Shown here: positions 1-7,562 of the stretch, piece by piece
Numbering within the stretch: the stretch's first letter is position 1
Layout of the letters: every line of letters begins with the position of its first letter
From: SIAF01 sp046152955
GTDB taxonomy: Bacteria > Planctomycetota > Planctomycetia > Planctomycetales > Planctomycetaceae
Length of the DNA: 64,000 bases
Direction: 5' to 3'
NCBI GenBank assembly: GCA_046152955.1
Contig: JBJXGA010000473.1
Coordinates: forward strand, 1 to 64,000
The notes under the pieces: model-generated
Seen by the model: the letters and a program-made list of their open reading frames with translations, nothing else
Database searches by the model: none
Told to the model about the DNA's origin: nothing
Translations under genes and position numbers: made by a program

Positions 1-2
1 TT

Positions 3-1406
3 TTGGGGGCCGAGGAACCGTCGGGTAACGGGGGGACGGCTGCGGGAGTCCGGTCGAAGGGATCGGACGCACCCGAGCCGACACGCGGAACGGCCCCGCG
101 CAAGCCTCTCCGTCACGTTCCGGCCAAAGCGCAGCGCGTCGTCCAGCTCTTCATGTCCGGCGCGGCCAGCCAGTGCGACCTGTTCGACTACAAGCCCGAA
201 TTGATCAAGCGCCACGGCCAGCCCTGGGATCCGGGCGAAAAGGTCGAGTTGTTTCAAAGTGCTCCGGGGGCATGCCTGGCCAGTCCCTGGGGCTGGAAGC
301 AGTACGGAGAATGCGGCCAGTGGATGAGCGACCTGGTGCCGCATCTGGCGACCTGCGTCGACCGGATGGCGTTCATTCCCTCGATGGTCGCCAAGTCCAA
401 TATCCATGGGCCGGCGACCTTCATGCAGAACACGGGGTTTGTGCTCCCCGGTTTTCCTCATATGGGAGCCTGGGTCTCGTATGGACTGGGGAGCGCGAAC
501 GAGAACCTTCCCACGTTCGTCGTGCTCCCCGACATGCGCGGCTTCGCTCCCAATGGTCCGGGGAACTGGAGTGCCGGATTCCTTCCCGCTGTGCATCAGG
601 GGACGATGATTCGCCCCAACGCCCGCAATCCGATCGCCGACCTGTTTCCGCCGGAGTCAGCGAAATTCATCAACCGCCAGGGAGACCGCGAGACGCTCGA
701 CGTCCTGCGAAAGCTCAATGCCGCGCATCGCAGCGGTCGCGAAGGGGATTCGCGGCTGGAGGCGCGGATCGCCGCCTACGAGCTGGCCGCGCGGCTGCAA
801 CTGAGCGCCCCGGAGGTGCTCGACATTTCCGGCGAGACGCTGGCCACGCGGGAGCTGTATGGCCTGGATCAGAAGATCACCGAAGACTTCGGCCGCAACT
901 GCCTGATCGCGCGGCGGCTTTTGGAGCGCGGCGTCCGGTTTGTGCAAATCTGGAGCGGCGCCGACAATGGCTTTCCCCGCCGCAACTGGGACAGTCACGA
1001 AGACATCGCCCGCGACCACGGCGAGATGGGAACCAGTATGGACAAACCAGCGGCGGCGCTGATTAAGGATCTGGAGGCGCGGGGCCTGCTCGACGACACA
1101 ATCGTTCTGTGGACGACCGAGTTTGGCCGCATGCCGTGCAGCCAGGGGAGCAAGGGGCGCGATCACAACCCGTTCACGTTCACCTCCTGGATGGCGGGAG
1201 GCGGCATTCGGGGCGGGATGACGTATGGCGCCAGCGACGAATGGTCGTATAAAGCCGTGGAGAAGCCCACGTACTGCTATGACCAGCATGCCACGCTGCT
1301 GCACTTGTTGGGGATCGACCACCAGCGCCTGACGTATCGGCACAATGGCATCGACCGCCGTCTCACCGACGTGCATGGCGAAGTGATCCACGATCTGCTG
1401 GCGTAG
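3..1406 (+). CDS. DUF1501 family protein (5' end outside window)
   Basis: The open frame reaches the left window edge, so the true start, probably with a Tat-like leader, lies upstream; 467 residues are visible. DUF1501 proteins are sulfatase/alkaline-phosphatase-fold proteins, mostly exported and very numerous in Planctomycetes, where they often pair with DUF1549/DUF1553 cytochrome-type proteins. Family hallmarks seen are the 'FMSGAASQCDLFDYKPEL' segment, 'NIHGPATFMQNTGF', 'VRFVQIWSG', the 'NWDSHEDI..DHGEMG' histidine/aspartate region, 'DDTIVLWTTEFGRMP' and 'GRDHNPFTFTSWMAGGGIRGG'. It is followed after 17 nt by a DUF455 gene on the same strand. The family assignment is firm; the substrate is unknown. 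Confidence 0.9.
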   Translation: MGAEEPSGNGGTAAGVRSKGSDAPEPTRGTAPRKPLRHVPAKAQRVVQLFMSGAASQCDLFDYKPELIKRHGQPWDPGEKVELFQSAPGACLASPWGWKQYGECGQWMSDLVPHLATCVDRMAFIPSMVAKSNIHGPATFMQNTGFVLPGFPHMGAWVSYGLGSANENLPTFVVLPDMRGFAPNGPGNWSAGFLPAVHQGTMIRPNARNPIADLFPPESAKFINRQGDRETLDVLRKLNAAHRSGREGDSRLEARIAAYELAARLQLSAPEVLDISGETLATRELYGLDQKITEDFGRNCLIARRLLERGVRFVQIWSGADNGFPRRNWDSHEDIARDHGEMGTSMDKPAAALIKDLEARGLLDDTIVLWTTEFGRMPCSQGSKGRDHNPFTFTSWMAGGGIRGGMTYGASDEWSYKAVEKPTYCYDQHATLLHLLGIDHQRLTYRHNGIDRRLTDVHGEVIHDLLA

Positions 1407-1423
1407 ACGGAACGGAGACGGAG

Positions 1424-2206
1424 ATGGAACTGCACGAATTCGCCGATCGTATCCTGACGTCGCCGACGATCGCCGATAAGCTGGCGGCGTTCTCTCCCCC
1501 ATTGACCGACGACGAACCCGGTCCCTCTCGGCGTCCGGCGCTTCCAGCCCGGCCTGCAGCGCTCGTCTTTTGCGGCCGCCGGGAGTCTCCCCCCATGCCG
1601 CATCCCGACACGTTCGCCGACCCACAGCGGCGGGCTGTGGCGCACCACATCATGGCCAATCATGAACTGCAAGCGCTGGAAGTGATGGCCTTCGTCCTGC
1701 TGGCGTTTCCCGACGCGCCGCGGGAGTTCCGCTGTGGTATGGCGCGGATCATGGCGGATGAACAGCGGCACACGCGGCTGCACTTGGAGCGGCTGGAGAG
1801 CTTGGGAATGCAGTTTGGCGACCTTCCGGTGAACGGCTACTTCTGGAGCAAGGCGCAGCAGTTTCAATCGCTGCTGGACTATCTGGCGGGACTGCCGCTG
1901 ACATTCGAAAGCTGCAACCTGGACCACACGCTGGAGTTCGAAGGCCTGTTCGCGCAAGCGGGGGATGTGCGAAGCGCCCAGGTGATGCGGGCCATTCATC
2001 GCGATGAAATCCAGCACGTGGCGTTTGGCCTCCACTGGCTCCGCGCGTTGAAACCGCCGGAGCTTACAGACTGGGAGGCATACTCCCGCCACCTGCAATG
2101 GCCGCTCCGCCCCGAAAAGTCGCGAGGCCACACGCTGCACCGCGCCCCGAGACTAGCGGCCGGCATGTCGCCGGAGTTTATTCAGCAGTTGGAAGAATTG
2201 CCCTGA
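1424..2206 (+). CDS. DUF455 family ferritin-like protein
   Basis: A 260-residue protein of the DUF455 family, which has a ferritin-like four-helix fold. The sequence shows paired carboxylate/histidine helices: 'NHELQALEVMAF', 'DEQRHTRLHLERLESLG', 'SCNLDHTLEFEGLF' and 'HRDEIQHVAFGLHWL'. These look like the EXXH-type ligands of a di-iron site. Residues 30-60 form a proline/arginine-rich linker. It starts 17 nt after the DUF1501 stop with a purine-rich GGAGACGGAG upstream, so the two genes are probably co-transcribed. Its stop lies 7 nt from the stop of a convergent gene. Function is not established; a metal-dependent oxidase or hydroxylase role is only inference from the fold. Confidence 0.85.
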   Translation: MELHEFADRILTSPTIADKLAAFSPPLTDDEPGPSRRPALPARPAALVFCGRRESPPMPHPDTFADPQRRAVAHHIMANHELQALEVMAFVLLAFPDAPREFRCGMARIMADEQRHTRLHLERLESLGMQFGDLPVNGYFWSKAQQFQSLLDYLAGLPLTFESCNLDHTLEFEGLFAQAGDVRSAQVMRAIHRDEIQHVAFGLHWLRALKPPELTDWEAYSRHLQWPLRPEKSRGHTLHRAPRLAAGMSPEFIQQLEELP

Positions 2207-2212
2207 CGCCGC

Positions 2213-3700
2213 TCACCACCCATAGGCTGGCGCACTACACTGACAGGCCGGCTCGCCGATGACGCGGCGGTTGCCGCTGCTGACACGCAGCGTTTTCTTT
2301 GCCTGCGCGCCGATGCGGTCATCGACCTCCACGACCGCATGGGGTGAATACTCTCCCCGCGCCGTGGCCGTTACGCGCAATCGCGCACGATGCGTTTTCC
2401 CCGGTCCGAGCGAGGCGATCTCCTGCACCAGATACGGACCGTCGCGGTGCGACAGGCCGTCGGGGAGCGAGACGGACAAACTGGCGTGCTCCACCCCTTG
2501 GCCGCTGGTGTTGGTCACCAGAAAATCGAGATCAATCGGCTCTCCCTGCGCCACGGCGGTGGGGCTCTGGATCACCAGCGTCAGCCCCTCCGTGGCGGAC
2601 GGCCTGGCTGCGATGGGCTTGTCCATTCGAACGGTCGGCGGCGCTGTACGGGGCGGCTCGGGAGCGTGGACAGGTTTTTGGGGTTCAGCCTTCTTTTGCG
2701 TCGGTTCGGGAGCGGGGTCCGCCGGTTCGGCGATTTCCGCACTCGATTCCTCTGGTTCCTCCTGTCGATCCGTAGCGGAATTCGAGAACGTCCACTCCCC
2801 TTTGGATTTGGGCTGGAGGAAGGAGGCATCCTCGTCCTCCACAGCCGAATCATCTGTCGATTCATCGGGCTGCGCTGCAACGACAGTCGTCGTCGCCAGC
2901 GGCTCCTGTTCGCTCGCGGCCGGTTCTGGTTCCTCCGCCTCAGCCGCTTCGCTCGCGGACGCGGCAGGCTGCCGGGCCGCCACCGGTGCGGTCTCCTCAG
3001 GATCGTCGGGGAATGGATCCGAGTCGTCGTCCTCTGTCGGAGTGCTGGCGGGAGAGAGGATGCTGGTGACGGTCACCGGGGTCTGTTCGTCACCCGCGGA
3101 TCCCTGGTCGCCAAATGGGTGGTCCGCTTGAGGATCCGCCGCCGGGCTGACGGGGGAATGGACCGCGGCCAGCGGCGCTACGTCTTCAGCGTCTTCATCG
3201 TCACCATCATCCATATCGATGGCATCATCGAAATTGTGCCGTCGAGGTTCTGCCGCCGCCGTAGTTTTGATCTTTGACACAGGTTGGGGCTTCTGGCGTT
3301 GCTGACCTGAGCCTCCACCCATGCCCCCACCCATGCCAGCTACACTGTCCTCGTCGCCATCCCAAGCGGCCCCCGGTTCGAGTGCTGCGCCCGAGACGGA
3401 GACAGGTTCCCGCAGCGACTCAGCCCCGTCAGAAGAATCCGGTGTTTCGCCTGGATCCCCCAGCGAGGCGACGGGCGTCTCGTCCGCCTCAAAATCGGGG
3501 GATGCTCCCAACCAACTCAAAGCGCTGTTGATGAGCAGGAAGAGCGCCAGCGCCAGGCCGATCGAACCGGCAACGGCGGCAGTCGCAAATCCCGGATTCC
3601 GCCGGAACCGCAGACGCCACCAGAGCGCGGCGGCCGCCAGGGCTTTGCGCCAGCGCGGCCAGCGATCGGTTACAAAAAATGTCGCCTTGGTGGCAGGCAC
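2213..3700 (-). CDS. Membrane-anchored protein with a C-terminal DUF11-like repeat
   Basis: 495 residues. A basic N-terminus (about residues 14-36) precedes one transmembrane helix (about 39-62). A long acidic, Ser/Pro/Glu-rich low-complexity region (about 70-370) follows. The last ~110 residues form a beta-sandwich-like module ('LVIQSPTAVAQGEPIDLDFLVTN', 'LSVSLPDGL', 'RARLRVTATARGEY') resembling DUF11/CARDB repeats of cell-surface proteins. It starts with GTG after a good AAGGAGGGG ribosome site. Such planctomycete proteins are probably anchored in the cytoplasmic membrane with the sandwich outside; no enzymatic motif is seen. The low-complexity middle gives this stretch many spurious frames on the other strand. 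Confidence 0.75.
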   Translation of the reverse strand: MPATKATFFVTDRWPRWRKALAAAALWWRLRFRRNPGFATAAVAGSIGLALALFLLINSALSWLGASPDFEADETPVASLGDPGETPDSSDGAESLREPVSVSGAALEPGAAWDGDEDSVAGMGGGMGGGSGQQRQKPQPVSKIKTTAAAEPRRHNFDDAIDMDDGDDEDAEDVAPLAAVHSPVSPAADPQADHPFGDQGSAGDEQTPVTVTSILSPASTPTEDDDSDPFPDDPEETAPVAARQPAASASEAAEAEEPEPAASEQEPLATTTVVAAQPDESTDDSAVEDEDASFLQPKSKGEWTFSNSATDRQEEPEESSAEIAEPADPAPEPTQKKAEPQKPVHAPEPPRTAPPTVRMDKPIAARPSATEGLTLVIQSPTAVAQGEPIDLDFLVTNTSGQGVEHASLSVSLPDGLSHRDGPYLVQEIASLGPGKTHRARLRVTATARGEYSPHAVVEVDDRIGAQAKKTLRVSSGNRRVIGEPACQCSAPAYGW

Positions 3701-3829
3701 GGTACACCCCTCCTTGAAGAACCGTGTGGAATCGTTGACCGCATCGCCTGAGTTTTTCCGCGATCCGGATGGCCCTCGGGATGCGCTGTATCACGACTTT
3801 CCCCCCGCGTCAAGAGGGGTTGCGGCAGA

Positions 3830-4423
3830 TCACCGGGGGGCCGGGGGCCGCGCTTTCCCTGGAGGACGGGGCTTGGTCGCGGGAGCGTGGCGTTTTTCCC
3901 ATTCGGCCTGCGTGACCTCCTTGCCGTACCAATACCAGATTTCCCGCTCCTCTCCCCCCTCGGAAACGATCCATCGGCCATGCTCCTTCCCCCAGGGGGC
4001 ATAGGGACCAGCCTGCGTTTCGTTTCCCCGTTTGAGCCGGCCAAACAGGGGGGTCGGTCCCCAACGGGTGTAGGTTTTGGTGATCGTCCAGCCGTCGTCC
4101 CGATACGTCGATTCATACGTGTCAAACCAGCCGTAGGCGAAAATTCCCACAGCCGCCAGCAGCGTTCCCACTCCCCCCCACAGCGCGGTGCGATGCGGGA
4201 AGAGCCGCTGCATCCCCTGGATGATCCCCAATCCGACGGCAACCATTCCGAAGTAAGCTCCCACATCCCAAGGGACTGGAGCATGGGCACACAGCCAGAA
4301 CAGCACTCCTCCGACCGCCAGACAGCCCAGCGGCATCATTCCGCTCCAGCGCTTGTCGGGGGCCGCGCGCGAGGCGCGGAACAGGAGCGATTCCGAATTC
4401 GACGGCGGTGGCCTGTCCGACAT
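3830..4423 (-). CDS. Small membrane protein, unknown function
   Basis: 197 residues from ATG at 4423, which has GGGAG about ten bases upstream. A GTG at 4447 overlapping the upstream stop would add eight residues. Three hydrophobic helices (about residues 33-50, 55-70 and 80-97) are followed by a soluble C-terminal domain rich in Trp/Tyr/Gly. That domain holds a repeated pattern ('TRWGPTPLFGRLKRGNETQ', 'WGKEHGRWIV', 'WYWYGKEVTQAEWEKRH') resembling the toast-rack/MORN-like descriptions of planctomycete surface proteins, and a Pro/Arg-rich tail. It is the last gene of the carA-LUD-HAD run. I do not recognise a family. Confidence 0.65.
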   Translation of the reverse strand: MSDRPPPSNSESLLFRASRAAPDKRWSGMMPLGCLAVGGVLFWLCAHAPVPWDVGAYFGMVAVGLGIIQGMQRLFPHRTALWGGVGTLLAAVGIFAYGWFDTYESTYRDDGWTITKTYTRWGPTPLFGRLKRGNETQAGPYAPWGKEHGRWIVSEGGEEREIWYWYGKEVTQAEWEKRHAPATKPRPPGKARPPAPR

Positions 4424-4443
4424 CCCGGTGCATCTCCCGAAGA

Positions 4444-5286
4444 TCACAGCCGCAAGAGCGACAACAGGGAATCCAGATCGCGGTAGTCGGGAACGATGAC
4501 ATCGGCCCCCGCCTGCAACAGGCGCCCCCGCTTCCAGTCGTTCACTCCCGTCCGGTATTTCTCGTCACTGGCGACTCCCACCGCGATCCCTCCCACGCGC
4601 TTGACCTCTTCAATCTCGACAAATCCGTCGCCAAATCCCAACAGTTCCCCCGGTCCCAGATGGAGCCGGTCGACCACCCGTTCGATGATCATTTTCTTCG
4701 AAAAGTTCTGATACTGATCGATGGCGCCATAGACATGGTCTCCAAAGAACTCGGCCAGCCCCAGCGCCCGCAATTCGTTTTGCACATACACCAGGTCGGT
4801 GCCGCTGGCCAGGTACAGCGGGCAGCCGCGGTCGCGCAGACTGGCCAGCAGCTCCCGCGAGCCGGGCACTGTCAGCGTTTCGGGCAGGATTGTTCCGCAT
4901 TCCAGGGCGGTCACCCGGCCGGAAATCCTTCGCCACAACAGCGCGTGGTATTCGTGCTTGTAATCCAGCGGAGGAAGCGGTTCTCCTCCACGCGACCGAA
5001 TTTCCTCGGCCAATTGGATCATCTGGTAGATCGTCTGTTTTCCATTGAGCCGCATGACGAACTCTTCGACACGGTGCGCTAACTCTTCGCGCGACTCGCG
5101 GGTGGGGGTCCGGGCCAGATGGTCGACCATCATCGGGATCATGACTTCCGGCCAGCCTTCGCGGATCAGGGACAGCGTGCCGTCAAAATCAAACAAAACG
5201 GCGCGGACCGAACCGCGTGGAAGGTCGGGGTTCACGACCTCAATGCGAGTCTGTGGCAGATACGCGGCCTGCGAGGCGGAGGGCAT
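4444..5286 (-). CDS. HAD-superfamily hydrolase
   Basis: 280 residues. HAD motif I is 'LFDFDGTLS' with nucleophile D33 and acid/base D35. Motif II is in 'LYLASGTD', the motif III lysine is in 'NFSKKMIIERV', and motif IV is 'GFGDGFVEIEEVKRVGG'. The insert between motifs I and II is helical, as in C1-cap phosphatases of the phosphoglycolate-phosphatase type. It acts in the cytoplasm, probably on a small phosphorylated metabolite; the substrate cannot be read from sequence. It starts 7 nt after the LUD gene stop and ends next to a small membrane protein, so it sits in the carA operon. Confidence 0.85.
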   Translation of the reverse strand: MPSASQAAYLPQTRIEVVNPDLPRGSVRAVLFDFDGTLSLIREGWPEVMIPMMVDHLARTPTRESREELAHRVEEFVMRLNGKQTIYQMIQLAEEIRSRGGEPLPPLDYKHEYHALLWRRISGRVTALECGTILPETLTVPGSRELLASLRDRGCPLYLASGTDLVYVQNELRALGLAEFFGDHVYGAIDQYQNFSKKMIIERVVDRLHLGPGELLGFGDGFVEIEEVKRVGGIAVGVASDEKYRTGVNDWKRGRLLQAGADVIVPDYRDLDSLLSLLRL

Positions 5287-5293
5287 GAGCCTG

Positions 5294-5974
5294 TTATTCC
5301 ACGACCAGGAGATGCACGGTCCCCGGACCGTGGACTCCCGTGGTCAATTTGAGTTCGATGTCCCCCGTCTTGCTTGGGCCGGTGACAAGGGAGAGATTGG
5401 ATGGCAAATCAGCCTTTTCGAGTTCCAGTTTTTCAAACAGGTCAAACAGGTCCGGAACGATTTGCGACGGCTCCAGAATCGCCAGATAGACCGGCGGAAG
5501 GAGACTCACGACGCGCCCCTGTCCGGGGCGCGCTGCGAGCGCCAGCGTCCCCGTCTCCGCCACGGCCCAATCGACGCTGGTGATCCCCAATCCCGGAGCG
5601 AACGCCGCCGGCCAGCGCGCGGCGGCCGCTTGTTGCTCCAGTTCCTCCCAACCCGCGATGCTGACGTTCAGTTCCCGCAAGAGCCGGTCCAGTTCCAATC
5701 GGTCGAGCAAGGGATGCTTCCAGCGTAGAACCGAGGAGACCTGATGCCGCGTGATGAGCGTGCGGACATAGTCGCCGACGGCTGCTGTGCCGGAGACTCG
5801 AGCCCCCTGTCCCCCGACGGCGGTCCATTCGGCAAGCAACGATTGGACCGGATCAGCCCCTCCGCCGACATAGGCCCCCGCTGCCGTGGCCTGGAGATTG
5901 ACGCTGGCTCGATGGGCGCGGCCGGCGGCGGTGGCAGCCCGAATCTTTTCAATGAATGCCGTGCGCTGGGCCAT
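5294..5974 (-). CDS. LUD domain protein (LutC/YkgG-like)
   Basis: 226 residues from the ATG at 5974, one base after the carA stop; longer in-frame versions would overlap carA. The LUD domain covers most of the protein. The typical features are 'SSVLRWKHPLLDRL', 'AFAPGLGITSVDWAVAETGTLALAA', 'VVSLLPPVYLAILEPSQIV' and 'SLVTGPSKTGDIELKLTTGVHGPG', the last being the glycine-rich signature of LutC. In Bacillus LutABC oxidises lactate, but the iron-sulfur partners LutA and LutB are not in the window. The family call is firm; a role in lactate use here is unproven. Confidence 0.88.
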   Translation of the reverse strand: MAQRTAFIEKIRAATAAGRAHRASVNLQATAAGAYVGGGADPVQSLLAEWTAVGGQGARVSGTAAVGDYVRTLITRHQVSSVLRWKHPLLDRLELDRLLRELNVSIAGWEELEQQAAAARWPAAFAPGLGITSVDWAVAETGTLALAARPGQGRVVSLLPPVYLAILEPSQIVPDLFDLFEKLELEKADLPSNLSLVTGPSKTGDIELKLTTGVHGPGTVHLLVVE

Positions 5975-5975
5975 G

Positions 5976-7112
5976 CTACCGCAACATGTCGACGAATTCG
6001 CCGAACAGATAATGGCTGTCGTGCGGTCCGGCGGACGCTTCGGGGTGATACTGGACGGCAAATGCCGGACAATCGCGCAGCCGGATCCCTTCGACCGTCC
6101 GATCGTTCAGATTGATGTGGGTGACTTCCACGTTCGGAGGGAGCGATTCGGGACTCAGGGCGAACCCGTGGTTCTGAGTGGTGATTTCAACGCCCCCGGT
6201 GCGGTGATTGAGGACCGGCTGGTTGGCCCCCCGATGACCGAACTTGAGTTTGTAGATTTCGCCTCCGGCGGCCAGCCCCAGCAACTGCTGTCCCAGGCAG
6301 ATGCCAAACACCGGCTTGCGCCCCAGGAGATCTCGAATCGTCTGGATGGCGTAGTCCAAGGGGCGCGGATCGCCAGGGCCGTTGGAGAGAAAGACTCCAT
6401 CCGGTTCACACGCCAGAACCTCGGCCGCGGTGGCAGTCCCAGGGACTACCGTCACGCGGCATCCCAAATCGCACAGATGCCTGGGAATATTCCACTTCAT
6501 GCCATAGTCGATTGCGACCACGTGCGGCGCGCGTCCCGCGGGGCGAACGTCCGTCTCTGGCGGAAGAGTCGATGACGATCGCCCCCACTCCGAAACTCCT
6601 TCGGTCCAGGAGCGGTTGGCCCTGGGCATAACTTCCCGCACCAGGTCACGTCCCACCAGGCCGGGGCTGGCTTGCGCCTTGGCGATGAGCGACTGGTCGT
6701 CGAGATCGCGGGTGGAGAGCAGCCCCTTCATCGCGCCGCGGATCCGCAGATGCCGAACCAGTGCCCGCGTGTCGATTCCCGACAATCCCAGCACCCCGGC
6801 CTGCGCCAGGTAATCCTCCAGACTCTGCGTCGCCCGAAAATTGCTCGGCTGCGAACACAACTCCCGGACGATGAACCCCCGCAGGTAGATGCGTCCGCTC
6901 TCGGCGTCCTCCGGATTGACACCGTAGTTGCCGATTTGCGGATAGGTCATCGTGACGATCTGGCCGCAATACGAAGGATCGGTAAGGATCTCCTGATACC
7001 CGGTCATGCTGGTGTTGAAGACGACTTCGCCGTCGACCTCCCCCTCGGCGCCGAAGGCGAATCCGGAGAAAATCTTGCCGTCTTCCAGAGCCAATTTGGC
7101 GGGGCGTAACAT
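5976..7112 (-). CDS. carA: Carbamoyl-phosphate synthase small subunit
   Basis: 378 residues from ATG at 7112, close to the usual length for CarA; an extension upstream to 7316 lacks family similarity. The small subunit hydrolyses glutamine and channels ammonia to CarB for carbamoyl phosphate, feeding arginine and pyrimidine synthesis in the cytoplasm. The N-terminal CPSase domain is seen in 'ALEDGKIFSGFAFGAEG', 'NTSMTGYQEILTDPSY' and 'SGIDTRALVRHLR'. The class I glutamine amidotransferase domain has 'LSNGPGDP', the nucleophile C272 in 'FGICLGQQLL', and the triad H356/E358 in 'QYHPEA'. carB is not nearby. It leads an operon with a LUD and a HAD gene. Confidence 0.97.
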   Translation of the reverse strand: MLRPAKLALEDGKIFSGFAFGAEGEVDGEVVFNTSMTGYQEILTDPSYCGQIVTMTYPQIGNYGVNPEDAESGRIYLRGFIVRELCSQPSNFRATQSLEDYLAQAGVLGLSGIDTRALVRHLRIRGAMKGLLSTRDLDDQSLIAKAQASPGLVGRDLVREVMPRANRSWTEGVSEWGRSSSTLPPETDVRPAGRAPHVVAIDYGMKWNIPRHLCDLGCRVTVVPGTATAAEVLACEPDGVFLSNGPGDPRPLDYAIQTIRDLLGRKPVFGICLGQQLLGLAAGGEIYKLKFGHRGANQPVLNHRTGGVEITTQNHGFALSPESLPPNVEVTHINLNDRTVEGIRLRDCPAFAVQYHPEASAGPHDSHYLFGEFVDMLR

Positions 7113-7562
7113 GAGCGATGTTCTAACGCAGGGGAGAGGGCCAGCCGGGAGCGGCCGGTTCCATTTGGGGGATCGAAAGTTCTGTCCGACAGCCCCGGCG
7201 CCGATCCGGAGTCTTGCCGCGCAACCGCTCCGGAACCAGCGGCAAATCACCGCGGAGTCCTCGGCCAGCCGCACCCGGAGTTTAGTCTGCCGCCGATGAG
7301 AATGAAAGCGATCCACCGCCTACCCCGTGGTGGACGCTGCCAGTGTCCACCCCCGACGCAAAGCTGCGTCGGCCACGGCCAAACGCAGTTGATGCTGCCG
7401 GCGTCCACGTCCAACGCAAACGTAGCGAATGCTGCCAGCGTCCAACCCCGACGCAAAGCTGCGTCGGCCACGGGGTGGTGGGCCTGCGCTCGCCAGGCCG
7501 ATCCGGACAAAGTGCGGGGCTGATTTTTTACACTCAACTTCGCGAGCTGATCCTACTTTTGA
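7113..7562. other. Intergenic region upstream of carA with hairpin repeats
   Basis: This 450-bp gap lies between the carA start and the OPT gene stop, both on the minus strand. Positions 7336-7473 hold a small repeat cluster described separately. The rest (7113-7335) would have to carry the carA promoter and leader, but I could not identify a convincing -35/-10 pair or a known riboswitch. No protein-coding gene is supported. Confidence 0.5.
7336..7473. repeat. REP-like hairpin repeats, three copies
   Basis: Two almost identical 43-bp units lie at 7336-7378 and 7431-7473. Each contains the perfect inverted repeat CCGACGCA-AAGC-TGCGTCGG (first copy 7353-7372). A third, degenerate unit starts at 7394, where the right arm reads ACGTAGCG instead. 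A shorter palindrome, GTGGAC with GTCCAC, sits at 7329-7350. The layout resembles repetitive extragenic palindromes in a cluster; I saw no transposase or RAYT gene next to it. Confidence 0.7.

Noticed and set aside
657..1625. Long frames on the strand opposite the DUF1501 and DUF455 genes
   Set aside because: They mirror the codon pattern of the real genes in GC-rich DNA and show no family similarity.
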